DNA of 34,216 nt from Gammaproteobacteria bacterium. Its GTDB lineage: Bacteria; Pseudomonadota; Gammaproteobacteria; GCA-001735895. Below the pieces are notes generated by a model that saw only the letters and a program-made list of their open reading frames with translations, made no database searches and was not told the DNA's origin. The stretch covers positions 1-34,216 of the forward strand of contig JANTFI010000017.1 in NCBI GenBank assembly GCA_024763505.1, given 5' to 3'. Position numbers and translations under genes: made by a program. Positions 8,692 through 17,224 of this stretch are shown piece after piece. Each line of letters begins with the position of its first letter. The first letter of the stretch is position 1.

Positions 8692-9908
8692 GTACACAAG
8701 AGTTCACCATGCCGGGGCTGTCTGACACCATGCAAAGCGGCCATCTGGTGCGCTGGCTGAAACAGCCGGGCGATAAAATCAACAAGGGCGATGTCATTGC
8801 TGAAGTCGAATCCGACAAGGCGATAATGGATGTCGAGGCTTTCGGCTCAGGCTATCTGACCGGGCCGCTGGCGCAGGAAAACAGCGATTACCCGGTGGGC
8901 GCAGTGCTGGCTTACCTGAGCGATGAGGCCGGCGTGGCCGATCAACAAACGTCACAGAAAGAATCAACAGCCACCGAAATCGATGCTCAATTGAGTTCCG
9001 CTGCGACGACAGCTCAGTCGGCGAGTGATCCTGCACCGACGCATGAAGCAGCCGATGCGTCTGCGCAATCTTCAGCGCGCCCAGCACCGCATCCTGCATC
9101 ACATCATGCTTCCGGCAAGCACCGCGTATCGCCTTTCGCGCGCGGGCTGGCGCAAGAACTGGGAATCGATCTGGCGAGTGTTCCGGCCAATGCCATGGGC
9201 ATCATCAAAAGCCCGCAAGTGATTGCCGCCGCATTGCGTGGCCCGCAGCCGGATCTCGATGCCGGGCCACCCTGGCGTTATAAATTATTCACCCCGATGC
9301 ACCGCGCCGTTGCCGATCACATGCAAGCCACCGTGAGCACACCGAGCTTCCACGTCAGCGCCAATATCGGCATCGAGGCGCTGCATCAATTGGCGCAGCA
9401 AAAGCATTTGTCATTCACCTTGTTGCTGGCGCGCGTGCTGGCGCTGACCACGCTGGAACACCCGAACTTCAATGCCGCTTACACGCCTTTCGGGCTGGCC
9501 TTGCGCGATCGCGTCGATGTCGGTATCGCCGTCGATATGCCCGCAGGACTGGTGACACCGGTGTTGCGCGATATGGCTCAGCGTCCGCTGGATGAGTTGG
9601 CCAAAGAGTGGTCGGCCCTGAAAAAGAAAGTGCTGCGCCAGCGTCTGCAACCACAGGATTATCAGGGTGCCACCATTTACCTGTCGAACCTCGGCATGTT
9701 CGAAGGCATTACGCGTTTTGATGCCATCGTACCTTCCGGTGCAAGCGCGATATTGGCGTTAGGGGCCGCTCATGATGGCATTGCCGATGCCACTATCACG
9801 GCCGACCACCGTGTCGTGTATGGAGCCGATGCCGCGCGTTTTTTGCAAACGCTGAATAAAAAGCTGGCATTAGCCAGCGGCAGCCCTGAAGCTATCATTT
9901 CGCCTTAA
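8688..9908 (+). CDS. pdhC: Dihydrolipoyl acyltransferase (E2) with Tyr in the HxxxDG motif
   Basis: This is a 406-residue E2. A lipoyl domain occupies residues 1-80, with the lipoylated Lys44 in VESDKAIMDVE. A long Ala/Ser/Thr/His-rich linker runs to about 142. The peripheral-subunit binding domain is VSPFARGLAQELGIDLASVP (about 146-165), and the catalytic domain covers about 200-406. The catalytic motif reads TADHRVVYGADAARFL: His374 is present, but the usual Asp five residues into DHRxxDG is Tyr378. From memory, plastid and cyanobacterial E2 proteins share this Tyr, and the E1 subunits point to the same branch, so I read it as a working enzyme. No E3 gene follows, so dihydrolipoamide dehydrogenase must come from elsewhere in the genome. 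Confidence 0.9.
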   Translation: MSTQEFTMPGLSDTMQSGHLVRWLKQPGDKINKGDVIAEVESDKAIMDVEAFGSGYLTGPLAQENSDYPVGAVLAYLSDEAGVADQQTSQKESTATEIDAQLSSAATTAQSASDPAPTHEAADASAQSSARPAPHPASHHASGKHRVSPFARGLAQELGIDLASVPANAMGIIKSPQVIAAALRGPQPDLDAGPPWRYKLFTPMHRAVADHMQATVSTPSFHVSANIGIEALHQLAQQKHLSFTLLLARVLALTTLEHPNFNAAYTPFGLALRDRVDVGIAVDMPAGLVTPVLRDMAQRPLDELAKEWSALKKKVLRQRLQPQDYQGATIYLSNLGMFEGITRFDAIVPSGASAILALGAAHDGIADATITADHRVVYGADAARFLQTLNKKLALASGSPEAIISP

Positions 9909-9924
9909 TTACTTCGGTATAAAA

Positions 9925-10093
9925 AAATTACCGCAAAGGGCGCTAAGGTTCGCGAAGGTTTTTTTTGTTTGGGAGCATCTGATCCGGAAGCGGCAAAGAT
10001 TCGGCCGGAATACTTTGAATACAACACAGAAACGAGCACCATGAATTACCCGCTACTGTTCATTCAACCTTTGCGTAACTTTGCGGTTAATTT
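9925..10093. repeat. Small element with imperfect terminal inverted repeats (MITE-like)
   Basis: The left arm (9925-9960) begins AAATTACCGCAAAGG and continues with two more GCxAAGG-like units. The right arm (10066-10093), read as reverse complement, is AAATTAACCGCAAAG followed by TTACGCAAAGGTT. The two pair end to end, with the left arm carrying one extra unit of about 8 bases. About 105 bases lie between, with no convincing gene. I recall CGCAAAGG-type repeats as frequent intergenic elements in proteobacteria. It separates the E2 operon from the two-component genes. No target-site duplication is obvious. Confidence 0.6.
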
Positions 10094-10135
10094 ATTCATT
10101 GTTGATGACGCATTGGTGGTAACAGACTGAACCTC

Positions 10136-10813
10136 ATGCATATTTTACTGGTTGAAGACGATCACGATACGGCGGAATTTATCCGCAAGGGCATGTTGCA
10201 GCATGGCCATCAGATCGATATCGCCGACAATGGCGACGATGGTTTGCATCTGGCGCTGACCGGGCATTTCGATGCCATGGTCATCGATCGCATGTTGCCG
10301 GGGCGTGATGGCCTGTCGATCGTGCAGGCAATTCGCCAGCTCGATATCCATACCCCGGTGCTGATTCTGAGTGCGCTGGGCGAAGTCGATCATCGTGTCG
10401 AGGGCCTGCAGGCGGGCGGTGATGATTATCTGGTCAAGCCTTATGCCTTCAGCGAATTGCTGGCGCGGCTGCAAGCGCTGTTGCGGCGCAGTCAGCCTGA
10501 TCAAACTCAAACCGTTCTCAAGGTGCGCGATCTGGAAATGGATTTGCTCAAGCATCAGGTTACGCGCGCGAGCAAGGTCATCGACTTGTTGCCGCGCGAA
10601 TTCACCTTGCTGGAAGTATTGATGCGCCACGCCGAGCAAGTGGTCACGCGTACCATGCTACTGGAAAAGGTGTGGGATTATCACTTCGATCCGCAAACCA
10701 ACATCATCGATGTTTACATCAGTCGCTTGCGCAACAAGATCGACAAGGGATTCGATGTGCCGCTGCTCAGCACCGTGCGCGGTGCGGGATATATGCTGCA
10801 TGATCCGGGTTAG
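10136..10813 (+). CDS. OmpR-family response regulator
   Basis: This is a 225-residue regulator. The receiver domain (1-120) has the acidic pocket Glu7/Asp8/Asp9, phospho-acceptor Asp51 (MVIDRMLPGRDGL) and the conserved Lys in YLVKPYAF. The C-terminal winged helix (about 128-225) carries LLPREFTLLEVLMRHAEQVV and NIIDVYISRLRNKID. It resembles the CusR/QseB-like group, but the signal and targets cannot be read. The sensor kinase gene starts inside its 3' end. No Shine-Dalgarno is obvious before the ATG at 10136, and a 29-codon frame upstream (10041-10130) looks spurious. Regulated genes may include neighbours, but no matching repeated operator is visible. Confidence 0.93.
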   Translation: MHILLVEDDHDTAEFIRKGMLQHGHQIDIADNGDDGLHLALTGHFDAMVIDRMLPGRDGLSIVQAIRQLDIHTPVLILSALGEVDHRVEGLQAGGDDYLVKPYAFSELLARLQALLRRSQPDQTQTVLKVRDLEMDLLKHQVTRASKVIDLLPREFTLLEVLMRHAEQVVTRTMLLEKVWDYHFDPQTNIIDVYISRLRNKIDKGFDVPLLSTVRGAGYMLHDPG

Positions 10814-12236
10814 TCACACCACGGCGTTTCGCCTGTCGCTGATTTATGCCTTGTTGTTCAGCCTGATTGCGGCTGCTGTGCTGGCGCTGGCCTACCAATC
10901 TGCCTCGCGCGAGATCCGCCAGCAAACCGATGACCGGCTGCAACTGGAAACCAATATCTTGCTGAGCCGTTATTTTTCTGGTTCGTTTGAAGATCTCAGC
11001 CGCATGGTGGCGCATCGCATGAGCAAGGATTCCTCGCGCTTTTTTGTTTATTCGCTGGTGAATCGCGCTCAGCATGATTTCAATCAGGATGTCGCGCCCG
11101 ATAAAAAACTGATATTGGGGCAGGGCGGGCAACCCGACCTGAAACCGCTGTCAGCCGTTTTCGCCACCCTGCCATTGAGCCGACTGGGGCCATTTATCCC
11201 ATCCTCGCATCGGCACATGCAGACGCGTGTGCTGATTACCCGTTTGCCCAACGATACTCAATTGCTGGTGGGCAGCGATCTGGGTGAGCAGGAACTATTA
11301 TTACAGCACATTACCCGGGTGCTGCTGCTGGCGGTGCTGGTTATTTTCGCTGCGGCACTTCTGGGTGGCACATTACTTGGTCTCAGCAGCTTGCGGCACA
11401 TCGAAAATATTCGCCTCAAGGCACTGGAAATCATGCAGGGTGATCTGAGCCAACGCATGCCACTGCGTCGCAAGCGTCGTTTTAGCCTGTTGTCTCGAGA
11501 CGATGAATACGACCGCTTGAGCCGCGTCATCAATAATATGCTCGAGCGCATCGAAATCCTGATGCACAGCACCCGCAATGTGAGCAATAATCTGGCGCAT
11601 GATTTACGCAATCCGCTGAATCGCTTGCGTCACCGTCTGGAAGCACTGCGCGCGCAATTGCCGCCCGGCGAATCACAGCAGGAAGTGGGGCAGGCAGTGG
11701 AAGATGTCGATGCGCTGGTCGCGACCTTCAATGCGATTTTGAATATCGCGCAGATCGAAGCGCGTGTGCAGCGCGAGCACTGGGAAACAATCGATGTCAG
11801 CGCCATGCTGGATGAACTGGGCGAAATGTATTCGGTGGTGGCAGAGGAAGCCGGGCTGGCATTCGAGCAGGATGTCGAGCCGGGGTTATCGCTGCGCAGC
11901 GATAGACAGCTACTGGCGCAGGGGCTGACCAACCTGCTCGATAATGCCGTCAAATACACGCCACGCGGAGGCAATATTCAACTGCGTGGTCATCGATCTG
12001 ATCATCATTTAATGCTAACGGTTGCCGATAATGGCCCCGGCATTGCGCTAGCCGACAGAGAGAACGTTTTTGAGCATTTTACTCGACTCGACAGTGCGCG
12101 CAGCCAGCCTGGAAATGGTCTGGGCCTGAGTCTGGTGCAAGCGATAATGAATCTGCACCAGGGCAGCGAAATTAAATTGCTGGATAATCACCCCGGCCTG
12201 ATTGTGCAACTGATTTTCGCGTTGTCAGAAGATTGA
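10800..12236 (+). CDS. Sensor histidine kinase (HAMP, HisKA, HATPase)
   Basis: I place the start at the ATG at 10800 (MIRVSHTTAFRLSLIYALL), overlapping the response-regulator gene by 14 bases. The same frame is open upstream, but that part is an out-of-frame reading of the regulator. The protein has 478 residues: a first membrane helix (about 10-32), a periplasmic domain of about 140 residues, a second helix (about 175-200), and a HAMP region. The H-box is NLAHDLRNPLNRLRHRLE. The ATP-binding domain has NLLDNAVKYTP, DNGPGI and GNGLGLSLV. It is the cognate kinase of the regulator before it. The stimulus is unknown. The basic stretch PLRRKRRFSLL between HAMP and H-box is unusually charged. Confidence 0.92.
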   Translation: MIRVSHTTAFRLSLIYALLFSLIAAAVLALAYQSASREIRQQTDDRLQLETNILLSRYFSGSFEDLSRMVAHRMSKDSSRFFVYSLVNRAQHDFNQDVAPDKKLILGQGGQPDLKPLSAVFATLPLSRLGPFIPSSHRHMQTRVLITRLPNDTQLLVGSDLGEQELLLQHITRVLLLAVLVIFAAALLGGTLLGLSSLRHIENIRLKALEIMQGDLSQRMPLRRKRRFSLLSRDDEYDRLSRVINNMLERIEILMHSTRNVSNNLAHDLRNPLNRLRHRLEALRAQLPPGESQQEVGQAVEDVDALVATFNAILNIAQIEARVQREHWETIDVSAMLDELGEMYSVVAEEAGLAFEQDVEPGLSLRSDRQLLAQGLTNLLDNAVKYTPRGGNIQLRGHRSDHHLMLTVADNGPGIALADRENVFEHFTRLDSARSQPGNGLGLSLVQAIMNLHQGSEIKLLDNHPGLIVQLIFALSED

Positions 12237-12272
12237 ATCGGATCGATCCTCACACCAAAACTGTCCGATTCA
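12234..12272 (+). other. 9-bp inverted repeat overlapping the kinase stop codon
   Basis: TGAATCGGA (12234-12242, starting with the kinase stop codon) is mirrored perfectly by TCCGATTCA (12264-12272), with 21 bases between. No T-run follows, so a classic intrinsic terminator is unlikely. It may mark a 3' mRNA hairpin or an operator upstream of the oleate hydratase gene. A TATACT at 12290-12295 could be the -10 of that gene, but no good -35 accompanies it. Confidence 0.4.
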
Positions 12273-12370
12273 GAATTTGAAAAGAGCATATACTGGGAAT
12301 CCAAGCTGAAATCTGAAATTCACAAAATGTCGCCTGTTTTTAATTGCTGTGAAATTTAAAGGAAGAAATC

Positions 12371-13978
12371 ATGAAATCTGCAAAAAATACCAACCCAAAA
12401 GATTCTAAAGTCTATCTGGTCGGCAGTGGCATCGCATCACTGGCCAGCGCCACGTATTTGATAAAAGATGCCGGAGTGCCCGGCGAAAATATCCACATTC
12501 TGGAACAGGACGATATCGCCGGTGGCGCTTGTGACGGCGCAGGCTCGACACAGCAAGGCTATGTGGTGCGTGGCGGACGCATGCATGAAAAGCATTATGA
12601 ATGCTACTGGGATTTTTTATCCAACATTCCATCCTACGATGACCCCGATATTTCCGTCCGGGATGAATCTTTCGAGTTTAACAGCCGTTTCGTTTCTAAC
12701 GCACAGGCGCGCCTGCTGAAAGATGGTAAAAAAGTCGATGTATCGACCTATGGACTGTCTTTGCAGGATCAGGCAGAGCTGATCAAACTCACCTTTGTTT
12801 CTGAGCGCTCGCTCGATAATTTGCGTATCGAAGACTGGTTCAATCAGGCTTTCTTCGACACCAATTTCTGGCATATCTGGACGTCCATGTTTGCATTTCA
12901 GAAATGGAGTAGCGTGGCTGAAATGCGTCGCTACATGAAGCGTTTCATCCATCTGGTTGATGGTCTGTATAAAATTGGTGGCATCATGCGCACCAAATAC
13001 AACCAATATCACTCGGTGGTTTTGCCAACCCAGCGTTATTTGCAGCAAAGAGGCGTGCATTTTGATATGAACACTCAGGTGATGGATATCGATTTCAACC
13101 TGTCGGCCGATAAGAAAACGGCCACATTATTAAAGATTGTGAACCGCGATGGTATTGAGGATGAAATCGTGCTGGGTGCGAATGACTATGTCTTTATCAC
13201 CAATGGCTCGATCACCGAAAGCTCCGACAATGGCTCGTGGGACAAAGCGCCGGAATTGAAACAAAAATCGACCTCCGGAGCCTGGATGCTGTGGGAGAAA
13301 ATCGCAAAAAAAGACAAGGCTTTCGGCAACCCCGGTGCGTTCAGTGACCATATCGATTTACAGAAATGGTATTCATTTACCGCGACCTTAAACGATTCAA
13401 CCTTCCACGATTACATGGAGAATTTTTCGGGCAATGTCGATGGAACCGGCGGGCTGGTGACCATGACGGATTCCAACTGGCTGATGTCAATCGTGATCGC
13501 TCGCCAGCCCCATTTCCCCGATCAACCCAAAGACGTCAAAATATTCTGGGGCTATGGTTTGTACCCTGATCGCAAAGGTAATTTCGTCAACAAGAAAATG
13601 TCGGAATGTACGGGCGAAGAAATTCTGCAAGAGCTTTGGTATCACCTGAAGATTCAGGATTTAATGAACCCGGTTGTGGCAGCCGGCAAGGTTATCAATT
13701 GCATTCCGGTGGCGATGCCTTTCATCGACAGCCTGTTTATGCCACGTGCGCAGGGCGATCGACCACAGGTTTTGTCGGAAGGCTCAACCAACTTTGCATT
13801 TCTGGGACAATTTTCCGAAGTGCCCATCGATTGTGTGTTTACCGTCGAATATTCGGTTCGTTGCGCCCAGATGGCGGTTTATGGCTTGTTCAAAACCGAT
13901 AAAAAAGTCATTCCCGTGTATGACTCGATTCATCAGGCGAAATATCTGGTGAAGGCCATGAAAGCACTCTCGAGATAA
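12371..13978 (+). CDS. ohyA: Oleate hydratase (FAD, myosin-cross-reactive antigen family)
   Basis: This is a 535-residue flavoprotein. The N-terminal FAD motif is VYLVGSGIASLASATYLI (about 15-32), followed by GENIHILEQDDIAGGACDGAG. Family blocks include KHYECYWDFLSNIPS, MRTKYNQYHSVVLPTQRYL, VFITNGSITESSDNG, WGYGLYPDRKGNFVNKKM and FLGQFSEVPIDCVFTVEYSVR. The enzyme adds water to the cis-9 double bond of oleic acid to give 10-hydroxystearate. It is probably used for detoxifying or remodelling unsaturated fatty acids. The usual RGGREM is RGGRMH here (Met71, His72), so the conserved Glu tied to water activation is replaced. Some family members, such as the Rhodococcus type, are recalled to have Met at this place. 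AAAGGAAGAA lies just before the ATG. Confidence 0.92.
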   Translation: MKSAKNTNPKDSKVYLVGSGIASLASATYLIKDAGVPGENIHILEQDDIAGGACDGAGSTQQGYVVRGGRMHEKHYECYWDFLSNIPSYDDPDISVRDESFEFNSRFVSNAQARLLKDGKKVDVSTYGLSLQDQAELIKLTFVSERSLDNLRIEDWFNQAFFDTNFWHIWTSMFAFQKWSSVAEMRRYMKRFIHLVDGLYKIGGIMRTKYNQYHSVVLPTQRYLQQRGVHFDMNTQVMDIDFNLSADKKTATLLKIVNRDGIEDEIVLGANDYVFITNGSITESSDNGSWDKAPELKQKSTSGAWMLWEKIAKKDKAFGNPGAFSDHIDLQKWYSFTATLNDSTFHDYMENFSGNVDGTGGLVTMTDSNWLMSIVIARQPHFPDQPKDVKIFWGYGLYPDRKGNFVNKKMSECTGEEILQELWYHLKIQDLMNPVVAAGKVINCIPVAMPFIDSLFMPRAQGDRPQVLSEGSTNFAFLGQFSEVPIDCVFTVEYSVRCAQMAVYGLFKTDKKVIPVYDSIHQAKYLVKAMKALSR

Positions 13979-14012
13979 TAGGAAACGGTTGTAACAATTT
14001 ACGAGTTGCTGG

Positions 14013-14636
14013 TTATTCGGCTAGCCAGCTTGCCGATGTAAGGGTTTCACCCGATTGAGAAATACTGCCTTCGAAGTGGTCGCGGGTGATGATTTCACCC
14101 ACGCCTTTTGGTGTACCGGTCATGATGATGTCTCCATCATTCAGGGTCATGAATGTTTGCAATTCCTGAAGAATTTGCAGCGGTTGGTAAATCATTAAAT
14201 CAATACTGCCCTGCTGCCGAATCTGTTCGTTGATCTTCAGTTGCAAACTCAGGTCGAGGTTGCGTTCTTCGAATGTCACGAACGGACTGAACAGAGCAGA
14301 GCCATCGAAGGCCTTGGCGCGCTCCCACGGCAAGCCCTTGGTTTTGAGCCGGCTTTGCAACTGTCGTTTGGTGATGTCCAGTCCAAAACCGACTGCAGCC
14401 AGCCTGGAATCGATCACCATGAAACAGATTTCGCCTTCGTAGTGCAGAGGCTCCTGTGGATCAGCCCGCAAATGGTTGCTGATCGCCGAGTTGGGTTTGA
14501 TAAAGACAACCATATCGTCCGGGATTTCATTGCCGAGTTCGTGAATATGTTCGACATAGTTTCGACCAATGCAGACGATTTTACCAGGTGCGACCGGCTT
14601 GCCATCGAGCAACACGGTATTGGGTAGATTATTCAT
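14013..14636 (-). CDS. Fumarylacetoacetate hydrolase family protein
   Basis: I choose the ATG at 14636 ([15 protein letters not shown]), giving 207 residues, since the short FAHD domain starts there. The frame is also open to an ATG at 14663 inside the upstream gene. Family motifs are [27 protein letters not shown], the metal-binding [27 protein letters not shown] and [14 protein letters not shown]. Members hydrolyse acylpyruvates or decarboxylate oxaloacetate with a Mg ion. The substrate here is not decidable. It overlaps the DUF188 gene by 8 bases, so the two form an operon. It is convergent with the oleate hydratase gene, 34 bases away. Confidence 0.88.
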   Translation of the reverse strand: MNNLPNTVLLDGKPVAPGKIVCIGRNYVEHIHELGNEIPDDMVVFIKPNSAISNHLRADPQEPLHYEGEICFMVIDSRLAAVGFGLDITKRQLQSRLKTKGLPWERAKAFDGSALFSPFVTFEERNLDLSLQLKINEQIRQQGSIDLMIYQPLQILQELQTFMTLNDGDIIMTGTPKGVGEIITRDHFEGSISQSGETLTSASWLAE

Positions 14637-15084
14637 GAGTATTTTTAGCCAGAAAGCGGTCAAGATGATTGGCGAATTGTTGACGGTCCGATTGATTCAG
14701 TGGCGGTGGCCCGCCGGTATTGACGCCACTGGCGCGCATTGATTCCATGAAGTCGCGCATGTTCAGCCGCGAGCGGATATTTTCCAACGTATAAAGCTCA
14801 CCGCGCGGGCTTAATGCTGTTGCGCCTTTTTCGATCGCTTCCGCGGCCAATGGAATATCGCTGGTAATGACCAGATCACCGGCTTGCAGACGTTTCACGA
14901 TTTCATTGTCGGCAACATCAAAACCGGAAGCCACACGCAAGCTGCGAATATATTTTGAATTCGGTACCTGAACCGACTGATTGGCTACCAGTGTCAACCC
15001 GGTTTGCGTACGGTTTGCCGCTTTGAACAGAATTTCCTTGATGACGACCGGACAGGCATCGGCATCACACCAGATTTGCATCAA
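14629..15084 (-). CDS. YaiI/YqxD family protein (DUF188)
   Basis: This is a 151-residue protein with [20 protein letters not shown] at the N-terminus, [38 protein letters not shown] and [20 protein letters not shown]. These are the signatures of the widely conserved YaiI/YqxD family (PIN-like fold, acidic residues that could bind metal). Its function is not established. It is the first gene of a two-gene minus-strand unit with the FAA-hydrolase gene. An AGGAAATATTG-like stretch (minus strand, about 15085-15096) precedes the ATG. The divergent region to the beta-propeller gene is 123 bases. Confidence 0.9.
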   Translation of the reverse strand: MMQIWCDADACPVVIKEILFKAANRTQTGLTLVANQSVQVPNSKYIRSLRVASGFDVADNEIVKRLQAGDLVITSDIPLAAEAIEKGATALSPRGELYTLENIRSRLNMRDFMESMRASGVNTGGPPPLNQSDRQQFANHLDRFLAKNTHE

Positions 15085-15207
15085 TATTTCCTCGAGAGTT
15101 GCTTTTGGAATAGTAACCGATGCCCCGGCATTTCGGGTAAATAATTGGCTTGTTTTGAGAGCATTTTCGTTTCAGACTAGAGCTTCCCCGGCCTCTGGAG
15201 AAAGCCT

Positions 15208-17220
15208 GTGAACCAACTTACCCGCCAAATCTTGCCGAGCCTGTTTTTTGCCCTGATCAGTTCGCTTTTACTGCAAGCCTGCACACCTTCCGAACAAAAT
15301 GAGGAAGACGGTTTTCGTTATCGCAGCGCGCTCCAACCCTTTACCAGTTGTGATGAATTGACTGATTACCTGATCGAAACAGCGCAGCAGGAAAGCAAAC
15401 TGGTTGATTATTATTATGCGTTACCAGTGGTAGTTGATAGCCGGGTGATGGATGGAGTTTTGTCCGATGCAAGCAACAATGAAGCAGCGGGTACAGCGTC
15501 AGCAGAGGATTCTTCAGCGCAAGCCACAACCGCTATCGATCAATTTACCGGCACCAATAATCAGGTGAGCGGGGTCGATGAGGGGGATTTCGTCAAAACC
15601 GATGGCGAGTACAGTTATCTTCTCAGTGGCGGTTATCTGGTTATCATCGATAGCTGGCCTGCCGATCAGACCCATGAAGTATCCCGACTCAAACTCGAAG
15701 GAAGTCCGCAGGCGCTGTTCGTAAAAGACGATCTGCTATGGGTGGTGAGCCAGCTGTATCGTTACCGCGACAGTGAGCCGGTGCAGCCGATGCAATTCGT
15801 TTCCCGCAGTGAGCAGTGGGCGCAGGTGACAATGCTCGATATCAGTCAGAGAGATGCACCGGTGGTGGTTCGGAAGGTGGATTTTGAAGGCAATTACCTG
15901 GACGCCCGGCGTATCGATAATCAGGTTTATATGGTGTCAACCGCCCGACTGGATTTGTCGTCCTATCTGGATGCCAGCGGCGAGCTGGACATGGAAACCC
16001 TGTTACCGGTGTTTGAAGATACAAAAATATCAGGCGATTCAGCACAGCGAAGCCGCCACCTGATCAGTAAATGTGGTCAGATTTTTCGACCGGAAACTGC
16101 CAACGGCACAGGCACGTTATCGTTGATCAGCTTTGATCTGGCTGACCCTTATGCCGAGTTACAGCGACAAAGTATCATCAGTGATGGTGGACAGGTGTAT
16201 GCCAATCGTGATCATTTGTATCTCGCGATGATGGAAAATGAATTCTGGCGCTGGCAGCCGGTCATGCAGGAGCAGGCGGAACAACCGATACCCGGCACCA
16301 CGCTGCACAAGTTTTCCCTGTCCGGGCAACCGCAATATCTCGCCAGCGGACGTGTTGATGGGTATATGCTGAATCAGTTTTCGATGGATGAACAAGACGA
16401 CCTGCTGCGTATCGTCACCACCAGCGATGCCTGGTGGAGTGATGAGCCACCACAGAACAGCCTGTTCATTCTGCAACAGAATGGCGGGGAGTTGACTGTT
16501 CGCAGCAAGCTCGGCGGCCTCGGCAAGCCCGGCGAGCGTATTTATTCTGCACGATTTATCGGCGATCAAGCCTTTGTCGTGACCTTCGAACAGATCGACC
16601 CGCTGTACACATTGGATTTATCAGATCCCGATGCGCCACGGGTGGCCGGAGAACTCGAAGTGCCGGGGTTTTCCACCTATCTGCACCCGATCGGGGATGA
16701 CTTGCTGCTTGCCATCGGCCGCAACCCCGAGTCTGGCTCGGTCAAGCTGAGTCTGTTTGACACCCACATTTTTGACCAGCCGGAATTACTGCATAGTGAA
16801 GAACTGGGGCAGGGCAGTAATTCGGAAGCCGAATACAGCCACAAGGCATTCAGCTGGTTTGCCGCCGAGCAGACACTGGCGCTGCCGGTTTCCCGCTGGC
16901 GATCTGTGCTTGCCGGTGATGCTTATCAATACGATGTCTTCAACGGCTTGCAACTTTATCAGGTCGATCGTGATACTGGATTCCAACTGCGCGGCAGTAT
17001 CGATCACAGCAGTTTTTATCAGGATGATGAAACCCGGCGGTGGTTTTACCCGGAAGGGATACGCCGAAGCTTTTTCATCATGGACGAGCTACAGAACAGC
17101 TTTGTTTACTCGATCAGTGCCCGCGGGCTGAAAGTCAATGCGCTGGATGACCTGAATACTGATCTGGCCGCGGTTTCTCTGCCCGCGTATGATTGGCAGA
17201 ATATTTTTCTGGAGGATTAA
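15208..17220 (+). CDS. Beta-propeller domain lipoprotein
   Basis: This is a 670-residue protein. It starts at a GTG at 15208 behind CTGGAGAAA. A lipoprotein signal peptide ends at LLLQAC, with Cys25 the lipidated residue; position +2 is Thr, so outer-membrane sorting is likely. A low-complexity Ala/Ser/Thr segment (about 90-110) precedes NNQVSGVDEGDFVKTDGEYS, the hallmark of the secreted beta-propeller family (PF09826-type). Repeated blade-like strands follow (YLLSGGYLVIIDSW, QVTMLDIS, GSVKLSLFDTHIF). Function is unknown, and there are no catalytic residues I recognise. The next small lipoprotein gene starts 4 bases after its stop, so they are co-transcribed. It probably acts as a surface or periplasmic scaffold. 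Confidence 0.85.
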   Translation: MNQLTRQILPSLFFALISSLLLQACTPSEQNEEDGFRYRSALQPFTSCDELTDYLIETAQQESKLVDYYYALPVVVDSRVMDGVLSDASNNEAAGTASAEDSSAQATTAIDQFTGTNNQVSGVDEGDFVKTDGEYSYLLSGGYLVIIDSWPADQTHEVSRLKLEGSPQALFVKDDLLWVVSQLYRYRDSEPVQPMQFVSRSEQWAQVTMLDISQRDAPVVVRKVDFEGNYLDARRIDNQVYMVSTARLDLSSYLDASGELDMETLLPVFEDTKISGDSAQRSRHLISKCGQIFRPETANGTGTLSLISFDLADPYAELQRQSIISDGGQVYANRDHLYLAMMENEFWRWQPVMQEQAEQPIPGTTLHKFSLSGQPQYLASGRVDGYMLNQFSMDEQDDLLRIVTTSDAWWSDEPPQNSLFILQQNGGELTVRSKLGGLGKPGERIYSARFIGDQAFVVTFEQIDPLYTLDLSDPDAPRVAGELEVPGFSTYLHPIGDDLLLAIGRNPESGSVKLSLFDTHIFDQPELLHSEELGQGSNSEAEYSHKAFSWFAAEQTLALPVSRWRSVLAGDAYQYDVFNGLQLYQVDRDTGFQLRGSIDHSSFYQDDETRRWFYPEGIRRSFFIMDELQNSFVYSISARGLKVNALDDLNTDLAAVSLPAYDWQNIFLED

Positions 17221-17224
17221 CCCC

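Noticed and set aside
9819-9821. E2 Asp-to-Tyr change as evidence of a pseudogene
   Set aside because: The frame is intact, all domains are present and the change matches what I recall of plastid-type E2 proteins.
10041-10130. 29-codon frame starting MNYPLLFIQPLRN
   Set aside because: It reads through the right arm of the inverted-repeat element and has no ribosome site or codon pattern.
10710-10799. Upstream extension of the histidine kinase frame
   Set aside because: The residues are an out-of-frame reading of the response regulator; the kinase pattern begins at the ATG at 10800.
14637-14663. Upstream ATG for the FAA-hydrolase gene
   Set aside because: It would add nine residues with no family match and lengthen the overlap with the DUF188 gene; the ATG at 14636 fits the domain start.
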